Assembly: GCF_019343455.1 (NCBI RefSeq)
Contig: NZ_CP049362.1
Span: forward strand, 186,001 to 250,000
From: Alcaligenes ammonioxydans
Lineage (GTDB): Bacteria > Pseudomonadota > Gammaproteobacteria > Burkholderiales > Burkholderiaceae_B
Length of the DNA stretch: 64,000 nucleotides
Direction: 5' to 3'
Notes under the pieces: model-generated
Seen by the model: the letters and a program-made list of their open reading frames with translations, nothing else
Databases searched by the model: none
What the model was told of the DNA's origin: nothing
Shown: piece after piece, positions 24,264-32,301 of the stretch
Layout: each line of letters opens with the position of its first letter
Numbering within the stretch: position 1 is the first letter of the stretch
Program-made: the position numbers and the translations under genes

Positions 24264-25274
24264 TTAGACGGTTGCCCGCAAAACCGGCGTCGCTTTGAAG
24301 CCGGCCGTCAGCAGCAGGGACAGACCATAGATGGCCACTGCCAACGCAGGAATCGACCACAGCGCATTGAAATCCAGCGCCGTGAACAGGTAGCGGTACA
24401 TCAGGTCGATCAGCCAGGGGTGGATCAAATACACCCCCAAGGTCAGCTCCGCCAGATGGGCACTGATGCGCGAGTTGATCAAGGGCTGATTCCAGTCACG
24501 CAGCAGCACGATCAACGCGATAGACATGGGGATGACGGTAATGCTCAGGTAGTCGTAAAAGTACGCCGCGGTTTGACGATCGTGGGTGATGGCCAACGCG
24601 TAAAAGCCCCAGGCTGTGGCCGCAATACTGCCCAGTAATACCGAGAGGGTCAGCCAGCGGGGCACGCGTACAGGTACTTTGCGCAGCAGATAGCCCAGCA
24701 GGAAATAGGGCAGATAAGACAGAAACCAGGTGAAGAAAGGAGCCGAGTGAGTGTTCAGCTCTGGCTTGCTCAGGGTGCTCAGCGCAGACAGTACGAAAGC
24801 GGCTCCAGTCAGCACCGTCAATTGCTTCAGATTGGTGTTCTGGACCATGCGACGCAAAAATGGCGTGAACAGGTACAGGAACACGATCATGTACAAAAAC
24901 CAGAGGTGAAAATAGGGACGCCCCTGCAATAGACGCTCCAGATAGGGGTAGGGATCTGCCTGCGGCGTCCACCAATGTTGCTTGAAGGCGGTCCAGCCCA
25001 GGTAAAAGGCCGTCCAGAACAGCAAGGGCAGCAAGACCCGTGATGCCCGTTTGCGATAGAACAGTTTCATGCCTTCTTGAGGCCGGGGTTCGAGCAGGAG
25101 CGCACCGCTGACCATCACAAAGACCGGTACGCACCAGCGGGTGGCCGCATCATACAGATTGCCGCTCCACCAGTTGGCCGTGCCTACCTCGGCATTGAGG
25201 ACGGCGTAGGCAGCGATATGCAGGCATACCACCGAGAAAATCGCCACGATCCGCGCATTGCTGATCCAGTTCAT
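24264..25274 (-). CDS. Acyltransferase 3 family membrane protein
   Basis: A 336-residue integral membrane protein with about ten hydrophobic segments. The N-terminal RIVAIFSVVCLHIAAY carries the conserved His of acyltransferase-3 enzymes, and HLWFLYMIVFLYLFTPFLRRM near residue 120 is also typical. WecH/OafA-like members transfer acetyl or other acyl groups to sugars or lipids at the membrane. It stands alone, convergent with dadA, and no polysaccharide genes are near, so its target is unknown. Confidence 0.85.
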   Translation of the reverse strand: MNWISNARIVAIFSVVCLHIAAYAVLNAEVGTANWWSGNLYDAATRWCVPVFVMVSGALLLEPRPQEGMKLFYRKRASRVLLPLLFWTAFYLGWTAFKQHWWTPQADPYPYLERLLQGRPYFHLWFLYMIVFLYLFTPFLRRMVQNTNLKQLTVLTGAAFVLSALSTLSKPELNTHSAPFFTWFLSYLPYFLLGYLLRKVPVRVPRWLTLSVLLGSIAATAWGFYALAITHDRQTAAYFYDYLSITVIPMSIALIVLLRDWNQPLINSRISAHLAELTLGVYLIHPWLIDLMYRYLFTALDFNALWSIPALAVAIYGLSLLLTAGFKATPVLRATV

Positions 25275-25553
25275 GAGAGGGCATAAAAAACAGACACCTG
25301 CTTATCCTAAGGGGCAGACGTTTCTGATTTGTCCCCCAAATACGGGATTTGGCGTCCAGTTTTGTCTGGATGTGACGGGAAGAGGGCGAGCTCACGGCTT
25401 GGCGGGCGCGGACACCGTCAGCGTGCTGTCTTTAGGTCGGGATTGAGAAAAGGGTGTATAAATTACCAGCGTTATACGGTTAAATAGCAGGCTTAGCCGG
25501 ACAGACCGGTCAGGACATTCCTGATCTGGCGGTGCTGGGCAGGAGTAGGGTGG

Positions 25554-26921
25554 ATGCAGCTGGATTTGACGGGAATGGATGTGCTGATCGCGGTGGTCGC
25601 CTTGGCGCTGGGACTGGTGCTGGGTGCATGGCTGCGGTCGCGCATGAGCGCCCCGGTCGAGCGGGCACTGGAGGATCGATGCGCGCGTCTGGAGCAGGAT
25701 CTGGCCCATGCTCACGAGCACTCTCAGCACGCCCAGAACCGGGCCGTGGAACTGGATAAAGAGCTGATACGCCGCGATGCTCAGATTCAGGCCCAGGAAC
25801 GGCGTAACCAGGCTATCCAGGAGGACCTGGAACATAGCCGTGAACAAATGCGGCTGCAGTTCGAGTCGCTGGCTCAACAGATTCTGGAGGCCAAAGGACA
25901 AACGTTGCGCCAGGACAGCCAGCGCACCCTGGATGAAATGCTGCGACCCTTTCGCGAGCAATTGGCTGGTTTTCAACTGCGGGTGAACCAGGTGCATGAC
26001 GAGTCCGTGAAAGGCCAGACCGCCTTGAGTCTGGAGCTGCAACGCATGCAGGAAATGGGGCTGCGCATGAGTGCCGAAGCGCACTCGCTGGCGATGGCCC
26101 TGAAAGGTGATAAGAAAACCACGGGGAATTGGGGTGAAACCCAGCTGGAGAAAACGCTGGAAGTGGCGGGGCTGGTGCGTGGTGTGCACTTTGATACGCA
26201 GTGGCAGGCACGCGATGAGCAAGGCCGCCTGCGGTATCCCGACTTTGTGGTCCATCTTCCCCAGGACAAGCATCTGGTGCTGGACTGTAAGGTGTCCCTG
26301 GTGGACTACGACCGCGCCATTCGTGCTCAGACCGATGAGGAGCGTCAGCAAAGCCTGCAGGCGCATGTGCAGGCACTGCGCAACCATATTGATGATCTGG
26401 CCACCAAGGATTACAGCGCCTTGCCCGGTTTGAACAGCCCTGGTTTTGTATTCATGTATGTGCCGATTGAAGCGGCCTATATGCAGGCGTTGCAGCAGCA
26501 TCATGGCCTGTTCGATTACGGTCTGGGCAAGAACGTCCTGATGGTTTCACACACGACCTTGCTGCCCATTTTGCGCACCGTAGCCAATATCTGGATGATG
26601 GTGCGCAGCAATGAGCAGGCCCACGAACTGAGCCAACGTGCAGGGGATATCTATAACCAGGTGTCTCTCCTGGCCGAACGTCTGAAAAAGCTGGGCGAAA
26701 CCTTGGGGCAGGCGGGCAAACACTATAACAGCACCGTTACGGCACTGGCTGGCCAGCAAGGTTTGTACGGCAAAGTCAGCCGCTTTGCCGAGCTATCGGC
26801 CAGGGCCAAACGTACGCAGCCGGGGATTGAGCCCTTGCATACGGATATTGAGCATGAGCGGCTGGAATGGGTGTTGCCGCAAGAGACTGAGCCGGTGCAG
26901 GAAAAAGGGTCGGATGCGTGA
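25554..26921 (+). CDS. rmuC: DNA recombination protein RmuC
   Basis: This 455-residue protein has an N-terminal membrane anchor (about residues 6-25), a coiled coil (about 35-115) and the RmuC domain (about 150-410) with KTTGNWGETQLEKTLEVAGL and KHLVLDCKVSLVDYDRA. The fold resembles restriction-type endonucleases, and RmuC limits DNA inversions at short inverted repeats in E. coli. Length and order are normal. ATG 25554 follows GCAGGAG. It appears to be transcribed alone. Confidence 0.92.
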   Translation: MQLDLTGMDVLIAVVALALGLVLGAWLRSRMSAPVERALEDRCARLEQDLAHAHEHSQHAQNRAVELDKELIRRDAQIQAQERRNQAIQEDLEHSREQMRLQFESLAQQILEAKGQTLRQDSQRTLDEMLRPFREQLAGFQLRVNQVHDESVKGQTALSLELQRMQEMGLRMSAEAHSLAMALKGDKKTTGNWGETQLEKTLEVAGLVRGVHFDTQWQARDEQGRLRYPDFVVHLPQDKHLVLDCKVSLVDYDRAIRAQTDEERQQSLQAHVQALRNHIDDLATKDYSALPGLNSPGFVFMYVPIEAAYMQALQQHHGLFDYGLGKNVLMVSHTTLLPILRTVANIWMMVRSNEQAHELSQRAGDIYNQVSLLAERLKKLGETLGQAGKHYNSTVTALAGQQGLYGKVSRFAELSARAKRTQPGIEPLHTDIEHERLEWVLPQETEPVQEKGSDA

Positions 26922-27094
26922 TCGTGCGTGACAGCACAAGCCCCTGCTTGGCTGCGCGATGAGGCCAGGCCGTCCTTATCTGACATGCCTGGAGTCGTGC
27001 CAATATCAGCGGGAAGATGGCCGTCAGGGCTGAGTGTGACGGGGCTGGCGTGGCGACGGGAATAAGGTGAAACCGGTGCATGCAGCCCGCGTTT

Positions 27095-29707
27095 TCAGGG
27101 GGCGGCGGCAGGACCCCCATCCTGCTCAATAAGCTCCAGCCACTGCTCCACCAGTTGCGGGGCGCTGAACAAATAGCCCTGCAATCCATGGCAGCCGCGA
27201 CGCAGCAGGAATTCTTTCTGCTGCTCGTTTTCCACCCCTTCAGCCACCACGTGCAGGCCCAGTTGTCGTGCCATGGCCAGTACCGTGCGCACAATGGCGT
27301 TGGCTTCTTGCTCCCCAGGCACCCCCAGAATCAGGCTGCGGTCCATTTTCAACTCATACAGTGGCAGGCGGCGTATGGCGGCCAGGTTGGAATAGCCGGT
27401 ACCAAAGTCATCCATGGAAAAGCGGATGCCCAGATCCTTGAGTTCCCGCATCATGCTGTTGGCAGAGCTGAAGTCCTCCATCAGCACGCCTTCGGTAATC
27501 TCAAAAATCAGGCGATGGGCGGGGGCGCCGCTGCTTTCCAGAATCTGGCGTGTGCGGCGGGCAAAATCGGGCCGGCGGAACTGGATCGGGCTGACGTTAA
27601 TGGAAATCGGAAAGTGGCACTGCTGGGTTTGCAGCAGCAGATCACAGACCGAGGCCATGATCCAGTCGCCCAGGGGGGTGATCAGGTCCGTGCTTTCCGC
27701 CAGCGGAATGAACAGATTGGGAGTGAGCATGCCGCGGGTGGGATGCAGCCAGCGCAGCAGTACTTCAGCACCACAAATACGGTTGTGCTTGTCGTACTGG
27801 GACTGCACAAACAGGCGCAGTTGATCCGACCCTATGGCAAAGCGCAGATCGTGTTGCAGATTCAAATGTTCTTCGACGGCCTCTTGCATGCCAGGCTCGT
27901 ACAGCGTGATCTGGTTGCGGCCATTTTCTTTGGAGCGATACATGGCCGTGTCGGCCTGACGCATCAGGTCTTCCGAAGTCAGGGTGCTGTCGGTAATCAG
28001 GGCCAGACCGATACTGCTGCTGCTCAGATACGAATGGCCTTCAATGTTGTAAGGCTCCTCAAGACGGGTGCGCACCAGTTCAGCAAATTCCAGTGCTTCT
28101 TTGTAGCAGTCGCGCACGGTGCCTGGGTGCAGAATCTTCAGGATGACAAACTCGTCCCCGCCCAGTCGGGCCACGATGTCCTGGGGGTCAATAATCAAGG
28201 ACAGGCGGCGTGCTACTTTGCGCAGCAAGGCATCGCCAATGGCGTGTCCGCGTGCGTCGTTGATATGTTTGAAGCGGTCCAGATCCAGAAAGTACAACGC
28301 ACCGGGCCGTTTGTAAGGCTCGATGGTTTGCAGGTGGCGTTCCAGACGTTGCAGCAGCAGGCGGCGGTTGGGCAGTTCGGTGAGTGGGTCGTAAAAAGCC
28401 AGCCGATAGTTTTCTGATTGCGTGGCTTTAAGGGCCGAGATGTTGGTGGAGATGCAGTACAGGCTGGTTTGCCGCGTTTCCGGGTCTTGGACGGGCATCT
28501 TGATGGAGAAAAATGTGGCGCGTATATCGCCTTTACGGTCCCGCACCACCTCTTCCACGGCCAATCGTTCACCGCTGTACAGCACCTGTTCGTCGTTGTG
28601 CCGGAATTCGTTGATGGTCTGTTTGTTGGCGTACAGATCCTGATCGGTTTTACCCACAATGCTGTCGGTGGTGTAGTTCAGGTCCTCGCACAGCTTGCGG
28701 TTGGCGTATTGATAGCGGAACTGATCGTCCTTGATGTACACGTAGGCGTCAATGGCATCGAGCACCGTATGCAAATGATGCTCGGTGCGCAGCAGTTTTT
28801 TGCGCTGGCGACGCAGGACAATGCGCATCAGGGTCACGGTAAGCAGAGCGATCGTCAACAAGACGCCCAGCGTCAGCAATGCAGGAATAATCCAGGGCTT
28901 GGTCGGCTTTTCGATCAGGCGCAGACCCCACTGGTTCAGCGTTTCGGTATAGAACGGGTCGTTATTGTCTTGCCAGTTCTTGATGTGGGTATCAATGGCC
29001 GCCAGCAGATCCAGGTTGCGGTCCTTGGCAGTGACAAAATAAGTGTTGGTCGGTTCCAGCCGGATAGGGGCGGTTTTCAGGCCATGTTCACCGGCATGGC
29101 GTACCCCAAATAAATGGCCGACTACTGCGGCGTCGGCCTGTTTGGTCTGTACCAGTTTCAGGGCACTGTACTGGGAGTCGGTGATGACCAGCCTGGAGCC
29201 CAGTTCCAGTTTTTGCAAAATATTGTAGAGCTGGGTCAGTTGCAGGGTGCCGCTCATGACCGCAATGCGTTTGCCATTCAGGTCGTTCAGCGCGCCGATA
29301 TGTGTGGTTTTGCCTGTGAAGATCTGAGACCAGTCCTCCAGCACCGCTCGGTTGTGGTAGCTGTACAGCGCTGCCCGTTCGGGCGAATAGGCCAGTCCTG
29401 GCACGAGATCGAGCAGGTCGTTTTGCAAGGCGTTCAGGCACTGTTGCCAGTCGCACTGTACCGCCTCCAGGGTCCAGCCCTCGCGCTTGGCAATCTCCAT
29501 CAGCAGCTCGCCCATAATGCCGCCGGGACGGGCCTGGCTATCTAGCAAAAGCTTGGGGGGATTTTCATAGACGCCCACACGCACAATATGCTGTTGGGCA
29601 TGCGGTGCCGCCTGGGCAAAGGGGACCAACAGGCCCAGGATAGCCAGTAGGCTTGGCATGTAGATTGCCCTGCGCAGCGATAGATAAATAAAGCGGGGCA
29701 ATTTCAT
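27095..29707 (-). CDS. Transmembrane c-di-GMP enzyme: periplasmic SBP_bac_3 sensor, PAS, GGDEF and EAL domains
   Basis: An 870-residue protein: signal peptide/anchor (1-34), periplasmic type 3 solute-binding domain (about 40-262), membrane helix (about 270-292), PAS (about 310-425), GGDEF (about 430-590) and EAL (about 605-855). RLGGDEF near residue 515 is intact, so diguanylate cyclase activity is possible. The EAL domain keeps EVLLRW, INVSP, FEITEG, DDFGTG, KMDRS and EGVE, so phosphodiesterase activity is predicted as well. The sensor probably binds an amino acid-like ligand and links it to c-di-GMP. ATG 29707 puts the signal peptide at the N-terminus; 29806 would prepend 33 residues without family support. 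Confidence 0.9.
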   Translation of the reverse strand: MKLPRFIYLSLRRAIYMPSLLAILGLLVPFAQAAPHAQQHIVRVGVYENPPKLLLDSQARPGGIMGELLMEIAKREGWTLEAVQCDWQQCLNALQNDLLDLVPGLAYSPERAALYSYHNRAVLEDWSQIFTGKTTHIGALNDLNGKRIAVMSGTLQLTQLYNILQKLELGSRLVITDSQYSALKLVQTKQADAAVVGHLFGVRHAGEHGLKTAPIRLEPTNTYFVTAKDRNLDLLAAIDTHIKNWQDNNDPFYTETLNQWGLRLIEKPTKPWIIPALLTLGVLLTIALLTVTLMRIVLRRQRKKLLRTEHHLHTVLDAIDAYVYIKDDQFRYQYANRKLCEDLNYTTDSIVGKTDQDLYANKQTINEFRHNDEQVLYSGERLAVEEVVRDRKGDIRATFFSIKMPVQDPETRQTSLYCISTNISALKATQSENYRLAFYDPLTELPNRRLLLQRLERHLQTIEPYKRPGALYFLDLDRFKHINDARGHAIGDALLRKVARRLSLIIDPQDIVARLGGDEFVILKILHPGTVRDCYKEALEFAELVRTRLEEPYNIEGHSYLSSSSIGLALITDSTLTSEDLMRQADTAMYRSKENGRNQITLYEPGMQEAVEEHLNLQHDLRFAIGSDQLRLFVQSQYDKHNRICGAEVLLRWLHPTRGMLTPNLFIPLAESTDLITPLGDWIMASVCDLLLQTQQCHFPISINVSPIQFRRPDFARRTRQILESSGAPAHRLIFEITEGVLMEDFSSANSMMRELKDLGIRFSMDDFGTGYSNLAAIRRLPLYELKMDRSLILGVPGEQEANAIVRTVLAMARQLGLHVVAEGVENEQQKEFLLRRGCHGLQGYLFSAPQLVEQWLELIEQDGGPAAAP

Positions 29708-29837
29708 GATGAAGTGGCTGCACAAAGCAGGGAATCGGGTGCGGTCATGCAACAATGATGTGACTAATTTAACTGAATATCGAGAACGGGGGCGGATGCG
29801 TGCCACATTTCGGTAACAAATAGCAGGGAGCAGACGA

Positions 29838-30116
29838 ATGGCGGATTGTGAAACCGTAGAGGTGAGTGTTAAAGGGCGGGTCCAGGGGCTTGGGTTTCGT
29901 GCCAGCGCCTTGCGTCACGCGCATCTGTATGGCGTCAAAGGCTGGGTCAGCAATGCAGGGGACGGCTCGGTGGAGCTGTTGTTGCAAGGCACGGCCGATG
30001 CCATCGATCGTATGGTCAGCTGGCTTTATATCGGTCCCGAGCAGGCGCAGGTTGAGCAGGTGGATATACAGCGCTCTTACACCGACAAGCGTTACGACTT
30101 TTTCGAAATTCGCTAA
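29838..30116 (+). CDS. acyP: Acylphosphatase
   Basis: A 92-residue single-domain enzyme. The acylphosphatase signature GRVQGLGFR contains the phosphate-binding Arg21, and GWVSNAGDGSVEL contains the catalytic Asn40. It hydrolyses carboxyl-phosphate mixed anhydrides such as acetyl phosphate or 1,3-bisphosphoglycerate. It is divergent from the GGDEF-EAL gene with 130 nt between them. A start at 29838 follows a GCAGGGAG site. Confidence 0.93.
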   Translation: MADCETVEVSVKGRVQGLGFRASALRHAHLYGVKGWVSNAGDGSVELLLQGTADAIDRMVSWLYIGPEQAQVEQVDIQRSYTDKRYDFFEIR

Positions 30117-30187
30117 TGCCACCCATCATTGGCAGCACAACGCCCTGAAAAAGAAATAATGATAGCGAATTGCGGGCAAACCCTAGT

Positions 30188-30201
30188 AAAACATTTGTTT
30201 T
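30188..30201. promoter_or_regulatory. Short dyad AAAAC-ATTT-GTTTT upstream of the RpiR gene
   Basis: A 5-bp inverted repeat with a 4-nt centre in an AT-rich tract, 61 nt before the RpiR-family start. It may be an autoregulatory operator or just a promoter element; the signal is weak. Confidence 0.25.
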
Positions 30202-30261
30202 TTTTGTTCGTCTCCAGATTAACATGCGTTTTATTGTGTGGATGTGTGAGTAGAACGATAC

Positions 30262-31158
30262 ATGGAGCCCTTGTTACGCCTGCAGCGTCTCTTGCCTGAG
30301 CTGACTCCCGAGTTGCGTCGGGCGGCCCAATGGGTAGAACGCCATCCGGTAGAGGTCAGCCTGTGGTCCATGCGCAAGCAGGCGCAGGCCTTGTCGCTGG
30401 CTCCGGCCACCATGCTCCGTCTGGCCAAAGCGGCGGGCTATGAAAGCTATGATGGCTTTCGCGAGCCCTTCCAACAGGCTTTGCATCGCACCAGCGGCAC
30501 GATGGCCGCACGCGCCCAGAACTTGCAAGGCAGCCGTGCCTCGGAGCAACAGGCCAGGGACTTGGGTGCGCAACAGGAGCAGGCGTTGGCGTCCGTGTTG
30601 CGGCTCAACCCGCTTAATGCGCTTGATGCGTGCGCCCGGGCCATTCTGGGCGCGTCCAAGGTCGGGTTCTTGGGGCTGGGAGCCAGCTTTGCCTGCGCTT
30701 TTCAGATGCATTACGCCTATCAGCTGATTCGGGGCGACGGTGTCTTGCTGAACCGGGCGGCCGATTTGCTGCTGGAGCTGGAAACGGGTCTGGATAGCGG
30801 CAGTGTGTTGCTGGTCATCAGTCAGGCGCCGTACGTTAAAGCCGTGGTCAACAGCGTGCAGCAAGCGGTGCAACGCGGGATTCCCGTCGTGGCAATTACC
30901 GATAGTGTGTTGTCACCGATTGCACAAGGTGCCCGGCATGTTTTGTTGTTTGAGGCACAGACCGGTGGTCAGTGCGCAGCAAGTTTTTTCCATTCCCTGG
31001 TGGGAGCCGTCACCGTGGCCGAGCATCTGCTGGCGCGGATCGCCGCGCTGGGAGGCAAGCCGGTTGTACAGCGCTTGGCGCAACTGGAGACATCCTTTCG
31101 TAGTCAGGGAATTTATTGGCAGCACGATGAAGAGGCAGGCCCGGCTCCTGCAAAGTGA
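30262..31158 (+). CDS. MurR/RpiR family transcriptional regulator
   Basis: A 298-residue regulator with an RpiR-type helix-turn-helix (residues 1-78, with LSLAPATMLRLAKAAGYESYDGF) and a SIS domain (about 120-260) that binds phosphosugars or related small molecules. It precedes the TAXI-type TRAP genes on the same strand by 57 nt, so it probably controls them. In Alcaligenaceae such regulators often sit next to TRAP loci; the effector is unknown. Confidence 0.9.
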   Translation: MEPLLRLQRLLPELTPELRRAAQWVERHPVEVSLWSMRKQAQALSLAPATMLRLAKAAGYESYDGFREPFQQALHRTSGTMAARAQNLQGSRASEQQARDLGAQQEQALASVLRLNPLNALDACARAILGASKVGFLGLGASFACAFQMHYAYQLIRGDGVLLNRAADLLLELETGLDSGSVLLVISQAPYVKAVVNSVQQAVQRGIPVVAITDSVLSPIAQGARHVLLFEAQTGGQCAASFFHSLVGAVTVAEHLLARIAALGGKPVVQRLAQLETSFRSQGIYWQHDEEAGPAPAK

Positions 31159-31215
31159 AGAAAACCGGCCGTACCGGCTATACAAACAGGGGATTTCCCC
31201 ATGGGAGACAAGAAG

Positions 31216-32214
31216 ATGGAACACATTAGCAAACAAACCGGCAAAAAGAAGGTGTGGGCGCTCAGCGCAACGGCGGCGGTTTGCGCCATGCTACTGAGCC
31301 CTCTGCCGGCCAGTGCCCAGCAGAAATTTGTCAGTATCGGCACGGGAGGCGTGACTGGCGTGTATTACGCCGCGGGCGGTGCGATTTGCCGTCTGGTCAA
31401 TAAAGATCGGGGTACCGATGGCGTGCGCTGCTCGGTAGAGTCCACCGGAGGCTCGGTTTTCAACGTCAATACCATCAAGGCCGGTGAGCTGGACCTGGGC
31501 GTGGTGCAGTCCGATGTAGGTTACAACGCCTATAACGGTGAAGGGCAGTTCAAGGACGGAGGGGCTTACAAGAAGCTGCGTTCGGTGTTTTCTATTCACC
31601 CGGAACCCTTTACCGTGCTTTCGCGCAAAGAGGCCAACATCAATACCTTTGATGATTTCAAGGGAAAACGCTTTAACGTGGGCAATCCGGGCTCGGGCAC
31701 ACGGGCATCGATGGATCAGTTGTTGCAGGCAATGGGTCTGGACAACAGCTTTTTCTCGCTGGCCTCGGAACTGCGTCCTGATGAGCATGGCCCGGCCCTG
31801 TGTGACGGCAAGATCGATGGCTTCATTTATGGCGTAGGCCACCCCTCGGCCAATATTCAGGACCCCACCACCTCTTGCGGCGCCAAGCTGGTCCCGCTGA
31901 CCGGAGCGGCGGTAGACAAGTTGGTCGAGACCTATCCCTACTACGCCAAAGCCGTGATTCCAGGCGGGCTGTACCCAAATAACCCGGACGATGTGCAAAC
32001 CTACGGCGTTTTGGCCACTTTTGTGACCTCGGAAGATGTGCCCGAAGAGTCGGTCTATAACGTTGTCAAAGCCGTGTTCGACAATTTTGACGACTTCAAG
32101 CGCTTGCACCCTGCATTGGCAAACCTGAAAAAAGAGGACATGGTTAAAAATGGCCTGTCCGCTCCCTTGCACAAAGGGGCTGAAAAGTACTTCAAGGAAA
32201 AAGGGCTGCTGTAA
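31216..32214 (+). CDS. TAXI family TRAP solute receptor
   Basis: A 332-residue periplasmic protein with a signal peptide (cleavage near residue 34 after ASA). The TAXI hallmark [25 protein letters not shown] follows the mature start, and a receptor motif lies near [22 protein letters not shown] 31216 is preferred because GGGAGA lies 8 nt upstream; ATG 31201 would add five residues. The TAXI receptor delivers its ligand, commonly a dicarboxylate or amino acid such as glutamate, to the fused permease encoded at 32302. Confidence 0.9.
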   Translation: MEHISKQTGKKKVWALSATAAVCAMLLSPLPASAQQKFVSIGTGGVTGVYYAAGGAICRLVNKDRGTDGVRCSVESTGGSVFNVNTIKAGELDLGVVQSDVGYNAYNGEGQFKDGGAYKKLRSVFSIHPEPFTVLSRKEANINTFDDFKGKRFNVGNPGSGTRASMDQLLQAMGLDNSFFSLASELRPDEHGPALCDGKIDGFIYGVGHPSANIQDPTTSCGAKLVPLTGAAVDKLVETYPYYAKAVIPGGLYPNNPDDVQTYGVLATFVTSEDVPEESVYNVVKAVFDNFDDFKRLHPALANLKKEDMVKNGLSAPLHKGAEKYFKEKGLL

Positions 32215-32228
32215 GACAGTCTGATCGT

Positions 32229-32280
32229 GGCCAGGCCGGCACAGGCCGCCTGGCCGCAAGTGCCGCTGCACCAGCAGTGG
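32229..32280 (+). promoter_or_regulatory. Tandem GC-rich hairpins between receptor and permease genes
   Basis: Two hairpins without a T-run follow the TAXI receptor stop: GGCCAGGC (32229-32236) with GCCTGGCC (32248-32255), and CCGCTGC (32263-32269) with GCAGTGG (32274-32280, one G-U pair). They probably protect the 3' end of the receptor mRNA from exonucleases after processing. Confidence 0.5.
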
Positions 32281-32301
32281 TCTTGCTTTTCCTGGAGACA
32301 C

